Shown in pieces: positions 55,329 to 64,000 of a stretch of 64,000 bases of DNA (positions within the stretch are counted from its first letter, which is position 1; every line of letters starts with the position of its first letter). Below the pieces are notes generated by a model. It made no database searches, was not told the DNA's origin, and saw nothing but the letters and a program-made list of their open reading frames with translations. A program made the position numbers and the translations under genes. Origin of the DNA: Micractinium sp. NFX-FRZ (Eukaryota > Chlorophyta > Trebouxiophyceae > Chlorellales > Chlorellaceae); NCBI GenBank assembly GCA_029339195.1, contig JAPTJF010000012.1:186001-250000 (forward strand), in the 5' to 3' direction.

Positions 55329-57971
55329 CTAAATGTCCTCCACCTCAGCCTCTGCTGCCTCCGCCGCCTCCCATGCTGCCTCGTCTTCTTCATCCTCCCC
55401 TGCCGCCTCCCCCTCCTCCTCCTCCTCCTCCTCCTCCCCTGCCGCCCCCTCCACTACTTCTGCACCCTCCTCCACCGCTGCCGCCCCGGCCACCCTCACT
55501 GCCTCCTTCACTGCAACCGAGATGTCCACTCGCAGCAGCAGGCGGTTGTGCGCCAGGTACTGCCGGTCGGCGCGGCGCAGCCGGGTGTGCGGCACCAGGC
55601 GGCAGTGGCCCCACGAGGGATTGGACTGAGAGTAGGCCACGCGGCGGGAGAGGGAGGCGCGCAGGTCCTGCTGGGCATGTGGTGGAGGGGGTGAGGATGT
55701 GCAGGTTTGGAGGGGCATTGTGGGCGCCTCAGACACACACGGCGCCCTGTAACAGCACCTACTGCTCGTGCGGGGCCTGTCCGGGACAATGGCGCATGTC
55801 AGCCCTGTACGCCATGTCAGCATGCCATGTCAGCGCGCCTCCCTGCGCACCCTTTGTGCCGAAATTGTTATGTTACTCCCACCCACCTGCCCGTCCAAGG
55901 CTTGGTCCAGCACTGTGAAGTCGGTCTCAGCAGAGACGCTCGCCACGCCGGCAGCCCGTGCGGCGGCGCTGTCCAGAGTCAGATAAGCTGCAGGGGGGGT
56001 GGAGATGGGTGGGGTGGGTGGTGGGGCGTTGAGCAGGTTGATCGAGCCGGGAGGGCTGAGGTTGGGCCACGCAGGCTGAGAGGCGGGGCCACGGGTGGGG
56101 CCAGACAGGCTGCAGCAGGGACGGGCTCAGTAGGGCACACAACAGGCGTGGCAAAGCGAGTCCACCCCTCCACAGCACAGGATGGGACAGCACAGGACAG
56201 AGCAGCACAGCGCAGCAAAGCGCAGCGCAGCACAGCGCAGCACACGCCGAGGTCACTACACTTGACAGAGATAGCTGCCACCTGTCACCTGAGAGGTGTG
56301 TGCCCGCTCCACTCCCCGTGCCCCTAGGGTACACAGCCAGCCGCCACTGCAGGCCCGCCAGCGTGACCCAGGGAGAGTGCAGTGCCTCCCCATCTCCCTG
56401 TGCCAGCATCTTAGGTATGCCGTGCAGCGCCAGAGTGAAGCCGCCGGGGCAGTGGCTGCCACCCTGGCGCACATCAAAAGCTGCCGGCTGGCGGCAGGCA
56501 GGCCCCGGGCCCAGGCTGCACGCCGCCAGCACTCGGCCCAGCAGCTGCGCCAGCAGCGGCGCGCCCAGCGCCGCCAGCTGCGGCTGCTGCACAAGTGTCG
56601 CCCAGTCAGCGCCAGCTGTCACCAGCTGTCCCGCCAGCATGTCGATACAGCTGTCCTGCATGTCCTGGAAGCCACACTCTTGGGCTGCTGCCAAGGCTGC
56701 TAGCACATCTGCCGTGCTCAGGCTGGGCTGACGGGAGAGCAGGGCTTCCAGGCAGCGCGCTTGCACGCAATCCAAGCGGCAAGCGTGTGCAGCATGCAGG
56801 GCGGCCAGAAGGTCGGGCAGGGAGGTGCGCTGGGTGACGAGGTCGGCAGCGCCTGGTGCAGGGGGGGCGCAGGGAGCAAGGCGGGGTGAGACGGGGAGCT
56901 ACTGGCAGGCGGTAATGCCCTGCGCTTGGCATGAGGGGCGCACAAGGGAAATGGCGGCACCCCGGCCATCAAGCGCAGGCCGAGTGCAGTGCTCTGCACA
57001 GCTGACGTGGCTGTGACCACACCAGTGGGAGGTTGGAGTGCGTGTTGGCGGCAGCAGTGCCAGGGTGGGTGGGTGCCCGCTCACCTTCTAGGTACCCCTT
57101 CAAGCAGCTCAGCAGCCACCCGGCATCCAGCTTGTGAGCTAGACCCGCCACCGGCAGCAGCCGGCCGGCAGACTGCAGGGCTGCAAAGCTGGCGGGGTGG
57201 GCCGTGCCGGGGGAGTAGAGCAGGGACAGCAGGCAGGCGGCGTCCTGCCAGCTGGCGCCCTGGAAGGCGGCGCTGAGGTCGGTCAGGGCCTGCGGCAACA
57301 GGCAGCGGCGGGAGTAGAGGCTCGAGGGCGGTGGAGTGACGGCGCTTGGGCAGCGCCTACCACATTGGGACCCACAAGCTGACATTTTTACGCACAATGG
57401 GCTGCTTGCTGCAGCGCTGCCGTACTGCGACCGCCCCCTTGCACAGCGTGCGGCGCTGCCCACCCAGCGCCGAGGAGGATCGCCTCACCTCTAGTGCCAC
57501 GCCGCCCTCAGCCTGGGCAGCAAAGAGCTCTCCCAGCACACGGCACTGTGCACCCAGCACTTGGCTGTGTATCGGCATGCGCACGCCGCCTATCAGCGCA
57601 AAACAGTCGGCGGGGCCACGAAGCCCGGAGTCCTGGCCCTGGTAGAAGATTTGGGCCTGCGGCTGCCCCTGCTGCTCGGCTGCCTGCAGCGCAGACAGAT
57701 CCAGGACAGCAAACCCCTGGGGGTCTCTGCTGTCCTCTTCGGCTGGATGGAACTGGACTGCAGCTGCAGCGGGGGTGCTGGCTGCGCAGCAGGGCGTGGC
57801 GGGGGCAGCGGGGGGCGCCCCCTCGGCGCAAGGGTTGTTGTCGCCGCCGCTGCCGCTGCCGCTGCTGGCCGCCTGCTGCTGCGGCAGGCCGGAGAGGTTG
57901 GGCCGGACGGCAGCCGAGCCGGGGATGCAGCTGAGCATGTCTGGGCCTGCCAGATGGCTGGTGTCGGCCAT
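55329..57971 (-). CDS. BTB-MATH domain protein with acidic tail, 5 exons
   Basis: Likely substrate adaptor of a Cullin-3 ubiquitin ligase, as BTB/MATH proteins are. Exons in transcript order: 57489-57971, 57085-57289, 56289-56852, 55887-55987, 55329-55667; 1692 nt, 563 residues, all phases consistent. After an N-terminal Ser/Gly/Ala-rich stretch, a BTB domain (about 118-225) shows PADCFALIGGVRMPIHSQVL; a BACK-like helical region follows (ALHAAHACRLDCVQARCLEA). A MATH domain (about 365-502) follows with LQWRLAVYPRG, HLSAYLTLD, PSWGHCRLVPHTRL and YLAHNRLLLRVDIS. The tail is almost pure Glu/Asp/Ala. Plant BPM and animal SPOP proteins have MATH before BTB; here the order is reversed. The start is the ATG at 57971; the frame stays open upstream to an ATG at 58166, so a longer N-terminus is possible. 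Confidence 0.85.
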
Positions 57972-58888
57972 AGCCTCTCCCAGAGGCCGTCCAAGGCCCG
58001 CTCGCGATCTGCGCTCTGAGCACGTCGCCAGTCTTGTGCCTGCTGCCGCGATGGCAGGCCCCGCAATCTGTCTGAGGAATGCGCTCGAGGAGGTGAGCGC
58101 CCGCCTAACTCCAGTGATTTGCCAGCGAGGTCCCGCCGCAGCATGCACAGCGCAGACGGTCGACACCAGTCATGAGCGCACCTATTCCAGCCCCGCCCTG
58201 TTTCAGCCAGCCCTCATCCGTTGCCTTGCTGCTGGTCCAGCAACTGATGACACTCGGCTGGATCCGCACGAGAGGGTTTGTGGTGATATTGAGGGACGCG
58301 GTGCGTCACACTTCTGTCCCCCAGATCCTCCCCAGCACACCGCCATGGCCCTGCCCCCGTTGGGCTGGGCTTCACGCCACACGGCTCGAGCAGCAGCGCA
58401 GGCAGGGACGCTGCGCACAGGAGGTCGTACTTAACATGTGGGCGCAGCCTCGCGCGCGTGGTTGGGGGACGGGAATGAAACAGGGAGCGGCGTAGCGTGT
58501 CTTAAGAGTGGTGGGTCAAAAACAGTCACGGAGAAGGTCGGAGGGGGGAGAGGGGGCTGGGGAGGGTTTGAGCAAACGGGCAAGCAGGCAGGCAGGCAGG
58601 CAGGCAAGCGCAGCCAAGAAGCCACCCGGCGCAGCCGGAGCGGTGTGCAGGCTGCGGAGCAGGCACGCGGGCAGCATTCAAGGTTGGTTGTTGAGTGGAA
58701 AACGGGTGGATGCTGGTGCAGGCCAGGGCGGCATTGCCGTGCGTGACAGCGCAGCTACAGTGTGACCAGGCATCGAGTAGGAAAGCGGGCAGCCTGCTGG
58801 GGATTCAGGTGCCCCCCGGAACAGAGGTGCCTGCGCTGCAGCATGCATGTGGCTACAGGGGGCAGGACCGTGCCCGCCCAGCTTCCGC
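57972..58888. other. Intergenic region, BTB-MATH / EAF1
   Basis: Both flanking genes are on the minus strand. No gene seen. Contains a short CAGG microsatellite at 58585-58606. Confidence 0.55.
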
Positions 58889-59933
58889 TCAGCCCCCGGG
58901 CCCGCCCTGCAGCCCACCAGCCTGCTGTGCTCCGGCAGCGGCCGCCACCGCCGCCTGCTGCTGCGCCGCCACCGCCTGCTGCATCGCAATCTGCTGCGCA
59001 AACAGCTGCTGCTGCTGCTGCGGCGACAGCTGCTGCATGGGTTGCATGCCGGGCTGCATGCCGGGCATCTGTGACATCATCTGCTGCGGCATGCCCGCCT
59101 GCATGCCCATAGCCTGCCCCATCGCCTGCCCCGGCATGGGCGGCACGGGCATGCCCGGCTGGCCTGGCATGGTTGGCCGGAACACCCCCTGCATCGGCAT
59201 GGCAGGCCGCATGCCTGCCGCCTGCGCCGCTGCAGCCTGCTGTGCCGCCTGCATCGCAGCCTGGGTGGCGGCGGAGGGTGGAGCGCCCGCCGCGGCCGCC
59301 GCCGCCTGCTGCTGCGCCTGCTGCTGCTGCTGCTGCATCGCCGCCATCTGCATCTGCCGCTGCTGCATGGCCGCCATCTGGTTGAGGTAATCGTTCTTCT
59401 TGTTCTCAATCGCCTTGCGCATGTTGGGCTCCAGCGGCTGCGGGCAGGCACAGCAGGCACAGCATGTGGGCGCAGCGCGGGATTTCAGGCACGGGGATGC
59501 ATGGGCAAGAGCGCAGGCAGCTCTGGCAGGGAGCACAGCAGGCACGACGGGCACAGGGTTGCTGCTCCTTCCTTGTTCCCCCGCCTGCTGCCGCCTCTGC
59601 CCCCCTGACCCCACTCCCTTCGGAGATCCCCGCCCCCGCCCACCAGCACAGCAGCACACCTGGCCATTTGGCAGCTTCCCCGTCTCGAGTATGTGGTTCA
59701 ACTGCTGCAAGGTGATCTGAGGCTGAGCTGGGCGGGGGGCCGGCGCGTGGCCCGGCCCCCCCGCTGGCGACGGCATTGGTGCCCCCGGCGGCCCGGGCTG
59801 CCCCATGGCCGGCATGCCGCCTCCCGCTGCGCCGCCCGCCTGCTGCTGCCCGCCCGCCTGCCCCATGCCGTGCGGCGGCGCCATGGCTGTCGGCAGCGGC
59901 GGCGTCGGCGCGCCGGCCATGCCTTGCTGCTGC

Positions 59934-59971
<38 letters not shown>

Positions 59972-62900
59972 GGCGGCAGCCAGGCCGCCCACGCCGGCGG
60001 GGGTGCCCGCCGCCACGCCCGGCGCGGGTGCAGGCATGCCCTGCGCCGGCGCGCCGGGCGCGCCGCCGCCGCCCTGCTGCCCCGGCGCCGGCGGCGCCGC
60101 GGCCTGCTGCGCCTGCAGCTGCGCCGCCTGCTGCGCCTGCTGCTGCAGCATCTGCTGCTGCTTGGCCTGCTGGGCATACGCCACATCCACTTGCACCGCC
60201 AGCTCCTGGGGAGTCAGATGCTTCCCCCCCGTCTTTGCCATGATTGACTGGTGCACCACCTGGTGCGAGGGGTGGGCATCCGCCATCTTCCGCCCCTGCT
60301 CGTTCCGCTTCTCCTCCTGCAGAGAGAGACGCGACGTGTGGCAAGAGAACGGCGTTTGTGAGCATGTGTGGCATTCAAGTGCAGCATTCATACGTTTCCC
60401 TCCTGCCCTCCTCGTCCCACTTCTCCTCCTGCAGAAGCGGGGCGGGTGGGGGGCCGGGCAGTGCAAAAAGCACGGCGGGTGACCAGGCGCTGCAGGCATG
60501 GCGTGCCGCCAACACAGGCACGCCGCCGCCTGCCGAGGCACCCTCCGCACCCACCGCTCTTCAATCTTGCCCCTACACCTGCCCTGCACTCCCACGAAGC
60601 ACTTCAACCCATGCCCTCCCGCGCCTCGCCCGCGCTCACCAGCTGCCGCCGCTGCTTGGCGGTGGCCCCCACTTGCACCAGCGCCTCCAGCATGCGCATC
60701 ATGACGTCGTCGTGCACTGGCAGGCTCATCACAATCAGCTCGCGCGCCTGAACGGGAAGCAAGGCGGGGGGGAGGGTTGAGGGGCAGGGGACCATTGGAT
60801 GGAGAAAGTGGGGAGGTTGTGTGGTATGGGGCAGGGTAGAGCGGGAGGCACGGGCAGGCTCTTGAGATGATGCTTATCAGTCAGGCAACAGGAAGGGAGA
60901 GCAGGGTACGAGGTGCATGCAAGAAGGGAGGCTCCACCCACCTGCTGCTCGAACGCGGCCACAAACGTGCCTCCTCTCTCACCCCACACCCTCACTACTT
61001 GCCGCTGAGCAAGCACGACTGTACTGCACGCGGCCGACTGTACTGCACCCACCTGCCGCTTGGGCATGGCCTGGTGCAGCGCCATCAGCGCCTTCTCCTT
61101 CCACCCAACACACACACACACACTTGCTGCTGCGTACCGCGCTGCTTTGCATGACCACCAGCGTGAGCCCGCACACCCACCTGCTGTTTGGACATGGCCT
61201 GGTAGAGAGCCATCAGCGCCTTCTCCTCGCTATAGTCCACCGGCCCCACCTCGTGGCCCGGCGGGGCGGCGGCCGCCGCCTGGCCCTGCAGGATCGGCGT
61301 CTGCACGGCGGCGCAGGGTGGCAGGGCGGGCGAGACCGTGAGGGGAGGTGAGGGGGCAGGGCGGCTCAGGAGGGATTGGGGGTGCGGTGCAGCAAGATTG
61401 GGGGGCCGGCAGCCGTGCCGCAGTACCTTGCGCCACGCTGTGTCACGGCGTGGGACGCTGAGGAACAGGCACAGCACACGGCCCTCGGCCTAAACACCGC
61501 AACAGACAGCCAGCCCGTGCACATGGCAGCACATGTGCCAGCTCAGCAGTCACGCGTGCTCATCAGCACCCCTTGCCAGCTCAGCACCACCCACCGTGAT
61601 CTGTCGGAAGCGCTGCTTGCAGAGGTGGGGCGGCCGGAAGATGCCCTGCATGCTGAGGCTCAGGCTCAGGACCTCCGACACCTGGCGGGCGGGGAGGGAG
61701 GGAGGTGAATGGGGAGGTGAGTGGGGAGAGATGTGAGAGAGGGGGCGAGAGGGGGGCCAAGGGGGAATGCAGGGATGCGGAGGTGCCGTCGCCCTCCTGC
61801 TTGCTCCACAGCACCCCAACCATACCCCTCCTGTCACGTTCTCCCCTCCCTCTGACTCCCGCCAGCTCCCCTTCCCTCCAAGTCGCACCATGGTCCAGCT
61901 CACCCCAAATTCCCTCCACATCAATTGACATGTTTCACACCCCTCCAAGGCCCTCCAACCCTCACCATGGTCCAGCTCACCCCAAACTCTCTGAGTGACG
62001 GCCAGCAGCAGGCCGCCCTCCTCATGCCTGCTTGCGCCGAGGCACCCCAACCCAACCCGCCGCCACCCCCACCACGCCTTTTCTCACGAAAACTTCACTG
62101 CTTGAAGTGTTTTTCAAACCCCTCCAACCCTCACCATTGTCCAGTTCACGCCAAACTCGTGAGTGATGGCCAGCAGCAGGTCGTCCTCCGGCTTGCTCCA
62201 CAGCACGGGGCCGGGCACGGAGCCGGGCGGCGCGCGCTGGGCGCCGCCGCGCATCATCGCGCCGCCGCCGCCGCCGGGCACGCCCTGGGCAAACGAGTCG
62301 GCCCGCCCCAGCTGCTGCTTGCGCTTGCTGGGGTCCTGCTCAAGGGGAGAGAAAGAGGAAAGGGGTGGGGTTGATACAGGTGAGTTGAGCTTTGTGAGCT
62401 CGAGAGTGGCCAGGTGTGAAAGAGTGCGTCCTGCCCAGCTGCTGCTGCTGCTGCTGCTGCTGCTGCCTACGACCTGCCGCCTGCCCGGCAAGCAGGCCCA
62501 CTCGCCGCGGCGCACCTGCGCGCGCGTGGCGCCGGCGCGGTTGGCAATGGCGCGGTTGGCGCGCGTGCCGTACCGCCCCGCCGTCTCCTGGCCCACATCG
62601 TAATCGGCATCCACATCCCTGCAGGGGCAGCCAGGGCAAGCGGGTAACAGGTTGAATACGAGGGAGCACACTTCCTGCAGCACACTTCACAGCCCACAAC
62701 AAGCCACCCCACCGTCAGCGCTGTGTTCCCCCTGCGGAGCGCCGGCAACACGCCTTCATCCCCCCTGCAAACCACAGCAAAAACGCACTTGTAGCGCTCG
62801 CGCCGCCGCTTGCGCTGCAGGTACGTGTCCTCAATAAACTGGCGTGAGGAGGTGCCGGCGGCCCCCGGGGCGGCGCCCGCCACCACCTTCTTCGGCGGGC

Positions 62901-64000
62901 CGCCGCCACCCACAGACTCTGCACAGGCGGTGGGGGAGGCGGCGCAAGTGGGAGGGGGTGAGGCACATGGCAAGGAAGGGGTGGCAGAGGAAGGGCCGGG
63001 GAGCTCACCCAGCAGCAGCGCGGCGCAACCGCGGCTGGTGGGGCAGGCAGGCAGGCACTCCTCCCGACATCGCGGCCCGCGGGCAGGCAGGCACGCAACA
63101 CCAGGCAGCGGGCACGTGCAGCCTTGCAGTGTGTTCAGCGGCAGCAGGCAGCAGGGTGGTCCAGGGGACAGCGGCAGCAAGCAAGTTGGCACAGCGGGCG
63201 CAGCAGGGGCTGCACAGCAGGGCGCTGCCCAGCGGGCGCAGCACGCACCCGTCTCCTCGGCGGCGCCAGCACCCAGTGAGGCAAACTCCTCCAGGAGGTA
63301 GCCCGACCGCACGCGCTTGCGGTTCTTGGCCTTCTTGCCTGCACACCACACACGCGGTGACTCAGCAAAACGGCGGTGAGCTGGCAGGAGCAATGAGACG
63401 CCACCCGCCCGTGTGCAGACAGGCCCAGCATGGCATGAACATAGCAAACACACACCACTAAACACCGCGACAGCAACAACAACACACACTACAGTGAACA
63501 TGGGTGCACTTGGACCTACCGTCGTAGTCCTCATCCGCTGCGTCCTCGTCCATCGGGGCAAGCCCTGCCGACATGGCAAGTGTGTGGGTGCACAAGGGAA
63601 ACAGGGAGGTGAGGAAGCAGGGTGGAACACAGGGGTGGGCAGGGGCAGGGCGCTGGCAGCCAGCGGCGCTGGCCAAACGGTCCAGCTCCTACGCTGCATT
63701 GGCTATCACATCGTCCAGCCGCCACTCCCCACCTTCTCAACCCTGAATGAAATCCACGTCACTCTGTTCACGTCCAAGCCAGCCAGGCAGGCCAACCAAG
63801 CAAGCAGCAGCGCCGCCCTCGCACCTGCACCCGCCATGTCGGCATCCGTCGGCCATCTCCCTACCGCCCACCTCTACCATACTAGCCAGGCGCAACAACA
63901 ACAACGTGGCCCTCGCACCTGCATCCGCCATGTCGGCATCCAGCCGCATCGCCCGCCGGTTCTGGTCCTGCACCGCCATGTGGTGGCTGGCCAGTGCGGC
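58889..64000 (-). CDS. EAF1: EAF1-like SANT/Myb protein of the NuA4 acetyltransferase complex (5' end outside window)
   Basis: Probable platform subunit of NuA4 histone acetyltransferase. Exons in transcript order: 63919-64000 (continues beyond), 63520-63564, 63249-63338, 62789-62918, 62516-62618, 62135-62335, 61595-61681, 61427-61489, 61181-61300, 60640-60747, 59660-60316, 58889-59437; 2235 nt, 744 residues in the window, all in phase. Features in order: acidic EDAADEDYD, basic KKAKNRKRVRSGYLLEEF, QRKRRRERYKDVDADYD, then the SANT domain VLWSKPEDDLLLAITHEFG-VNWTMVSEVL followed by GIFRPPHLCKQRF, the pattern of plant EAF1A/B (EDxxL..PNWxxVSDxxNS..GIFRxPxxCKxR). A conserved HPSHQVVHQSIMAK segment and a Gln/Met/Pro-rich tail with a 16-Gln run follow. 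The HSA domain expected further upstream would lie beyond 64000. Confidence 0.87.
59924..59971 (-). repeat. 16-codon polyglutamine tract (CAG/CAA) in EAF1
   Basis: Forty-eight nt of CAG with two CAA interruptions, encoding Gln16 inside the Gln/Ala-rich tail; likely length-polymorphic. Confidence 0.9.
60283..60440 (-). repeat. Acceptor-spanning duplication, EAF1 penultimate exon
   Basis: The exon start at 60316 (plus-strand GTTCCGCTTCTCCTCCTGCA) has a copy about 110 nt upstream in transcript sense, near 60411-60433 (GTCCCACTTCTCCTCCTGCA). Both keep CTGCAG. Confidence 0.9.
60948..61235 (-). repeat. Two- to three-copy donor-spanning repeat, EAF1 exon at 61181
   Basis: Exon end text (TGGTAGAGAGCCATCAGCGC, near 61200) recurs near 61071 as TGGTGCAGCGCCATCAGCGC with donor CACCTGC(C/T)G. 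A shorter third copy (CACCCACCTGCTGCTCGAAC) is near 60946. Confidence 0.9.
61885..62190 (-). repeat. Three-copy donor-spanning repeat at the EAF1 SANT exon
   Basis: The SANT exon edge (plus-strand ACCATTGTCCAGTTCACGCC at 62133) recurs near 61968 (ACCATGGTCCAGCTCACCCC) and 61887 (same 20-mer). The 61968 copy extends into GTGACGGCCAGCAGCAGG, matching exon text GTGATGGCCAGCAGCAGG. Confidence 0.93.
63813..63960 (-). repeat. Donor-spanning duplication at the first EAF1 exon of the window
   Basis: CCCTCGCACCTGCATCCGCC then ATGTCGGCATCC (63910 region) recurs at 63817 as CCCTCGCACCTGCACCCGCC then ATGTCGGCATCC. The donor is intact in both. Confidence 0.93.

Noticed and set aside
18101..63960. Interpreting the intronic exon-edge copies as mutually exclusive alternative exons.
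   Set aside because: Almost every copy has only one splice junction and many carry stops or eroded sites, so they cannot be whole cassette exons; alternative donors or acceptors remain possible.

Overview
This window reads as nuclear DNA of a green alga, most likely a Chlorella-like trebouxiophyte. It is very GC-rich. Every gene larger than about 100 codons is broken into many short exons by GT..(T)GCAG introns of roughly 80 to 500 nt, coding sequence is rich in Ala, Gln and Gly, and the pentamer TGTAA (the usual chlorophyte poly(A) signal) lies shortly downstream of several stops. The gene content (separase, cytochrome-b5 sulfite oxidase, UDP-xylose synthase, an STP/HUP-type sugar transporter, an EAF1-like NuA4 subunit) is plainly eukaryotic and algal. 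The genus is inference.

Layout. 1-3210 (+): 3' part of an Ala/Gln-rich coiled-coil protein. 3660-12824 (-): a complete 15-exon separase. 13053-15631 (+): a WD40-like protein sharing a 228-bp divergent promoter region with separase. 16667-23006 (+): animal-type sulfite oxidase. 23996-28251 (+): UDP-glucuronate decarboxylase. 29818-36945 (-): a sodium/solute symporter. 39074-43623 (+): a monosaccharide/H+ symporter lacking its last three membrane helices. 44275-45172 (-): a small membrane protein. 45853-53281 (-): a WDR76/Cmr1-type WD40 protein with an N-terminal PARP-finger-like region. 54084-54502 (+): a small secreted cystine-knot-like peptide. 55329-57971 (-): a BTB-MATH protein. 58889 to beyond 64000 (-): an EAF1-like SANT protein, 5' end outside the window.

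I built the exon models by hand. For each of the ten gene models complete in the window, the summed exon lengths are a multiple of three and each junction keeps family-conserved residues in frame where a family is recognised. The coding-length check supports the models strongly but does not replace transcript data.

The most unusual signal is not a gene. In at least six genes (sulfite oxidase, UXS, the sodium symporter, the sugar transporter, WDR76 and EAF1) introns carry one to three extra, diverged copies of the adjacent exon edge together with its splice site, about 60 to 200 nt from the functional site. I count roughly thirty such junction-spanning tandem duplications, on both donor and acceptor sides. 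I saw none in separase, the WD40-like gene or the BTB-MATH gene. Many copies keep an intact GT or AG and are therefore decoy or alternative splice sites. The genes otherwise look like an ordinary mixed neighbourhood and not a co-regulated pathway.
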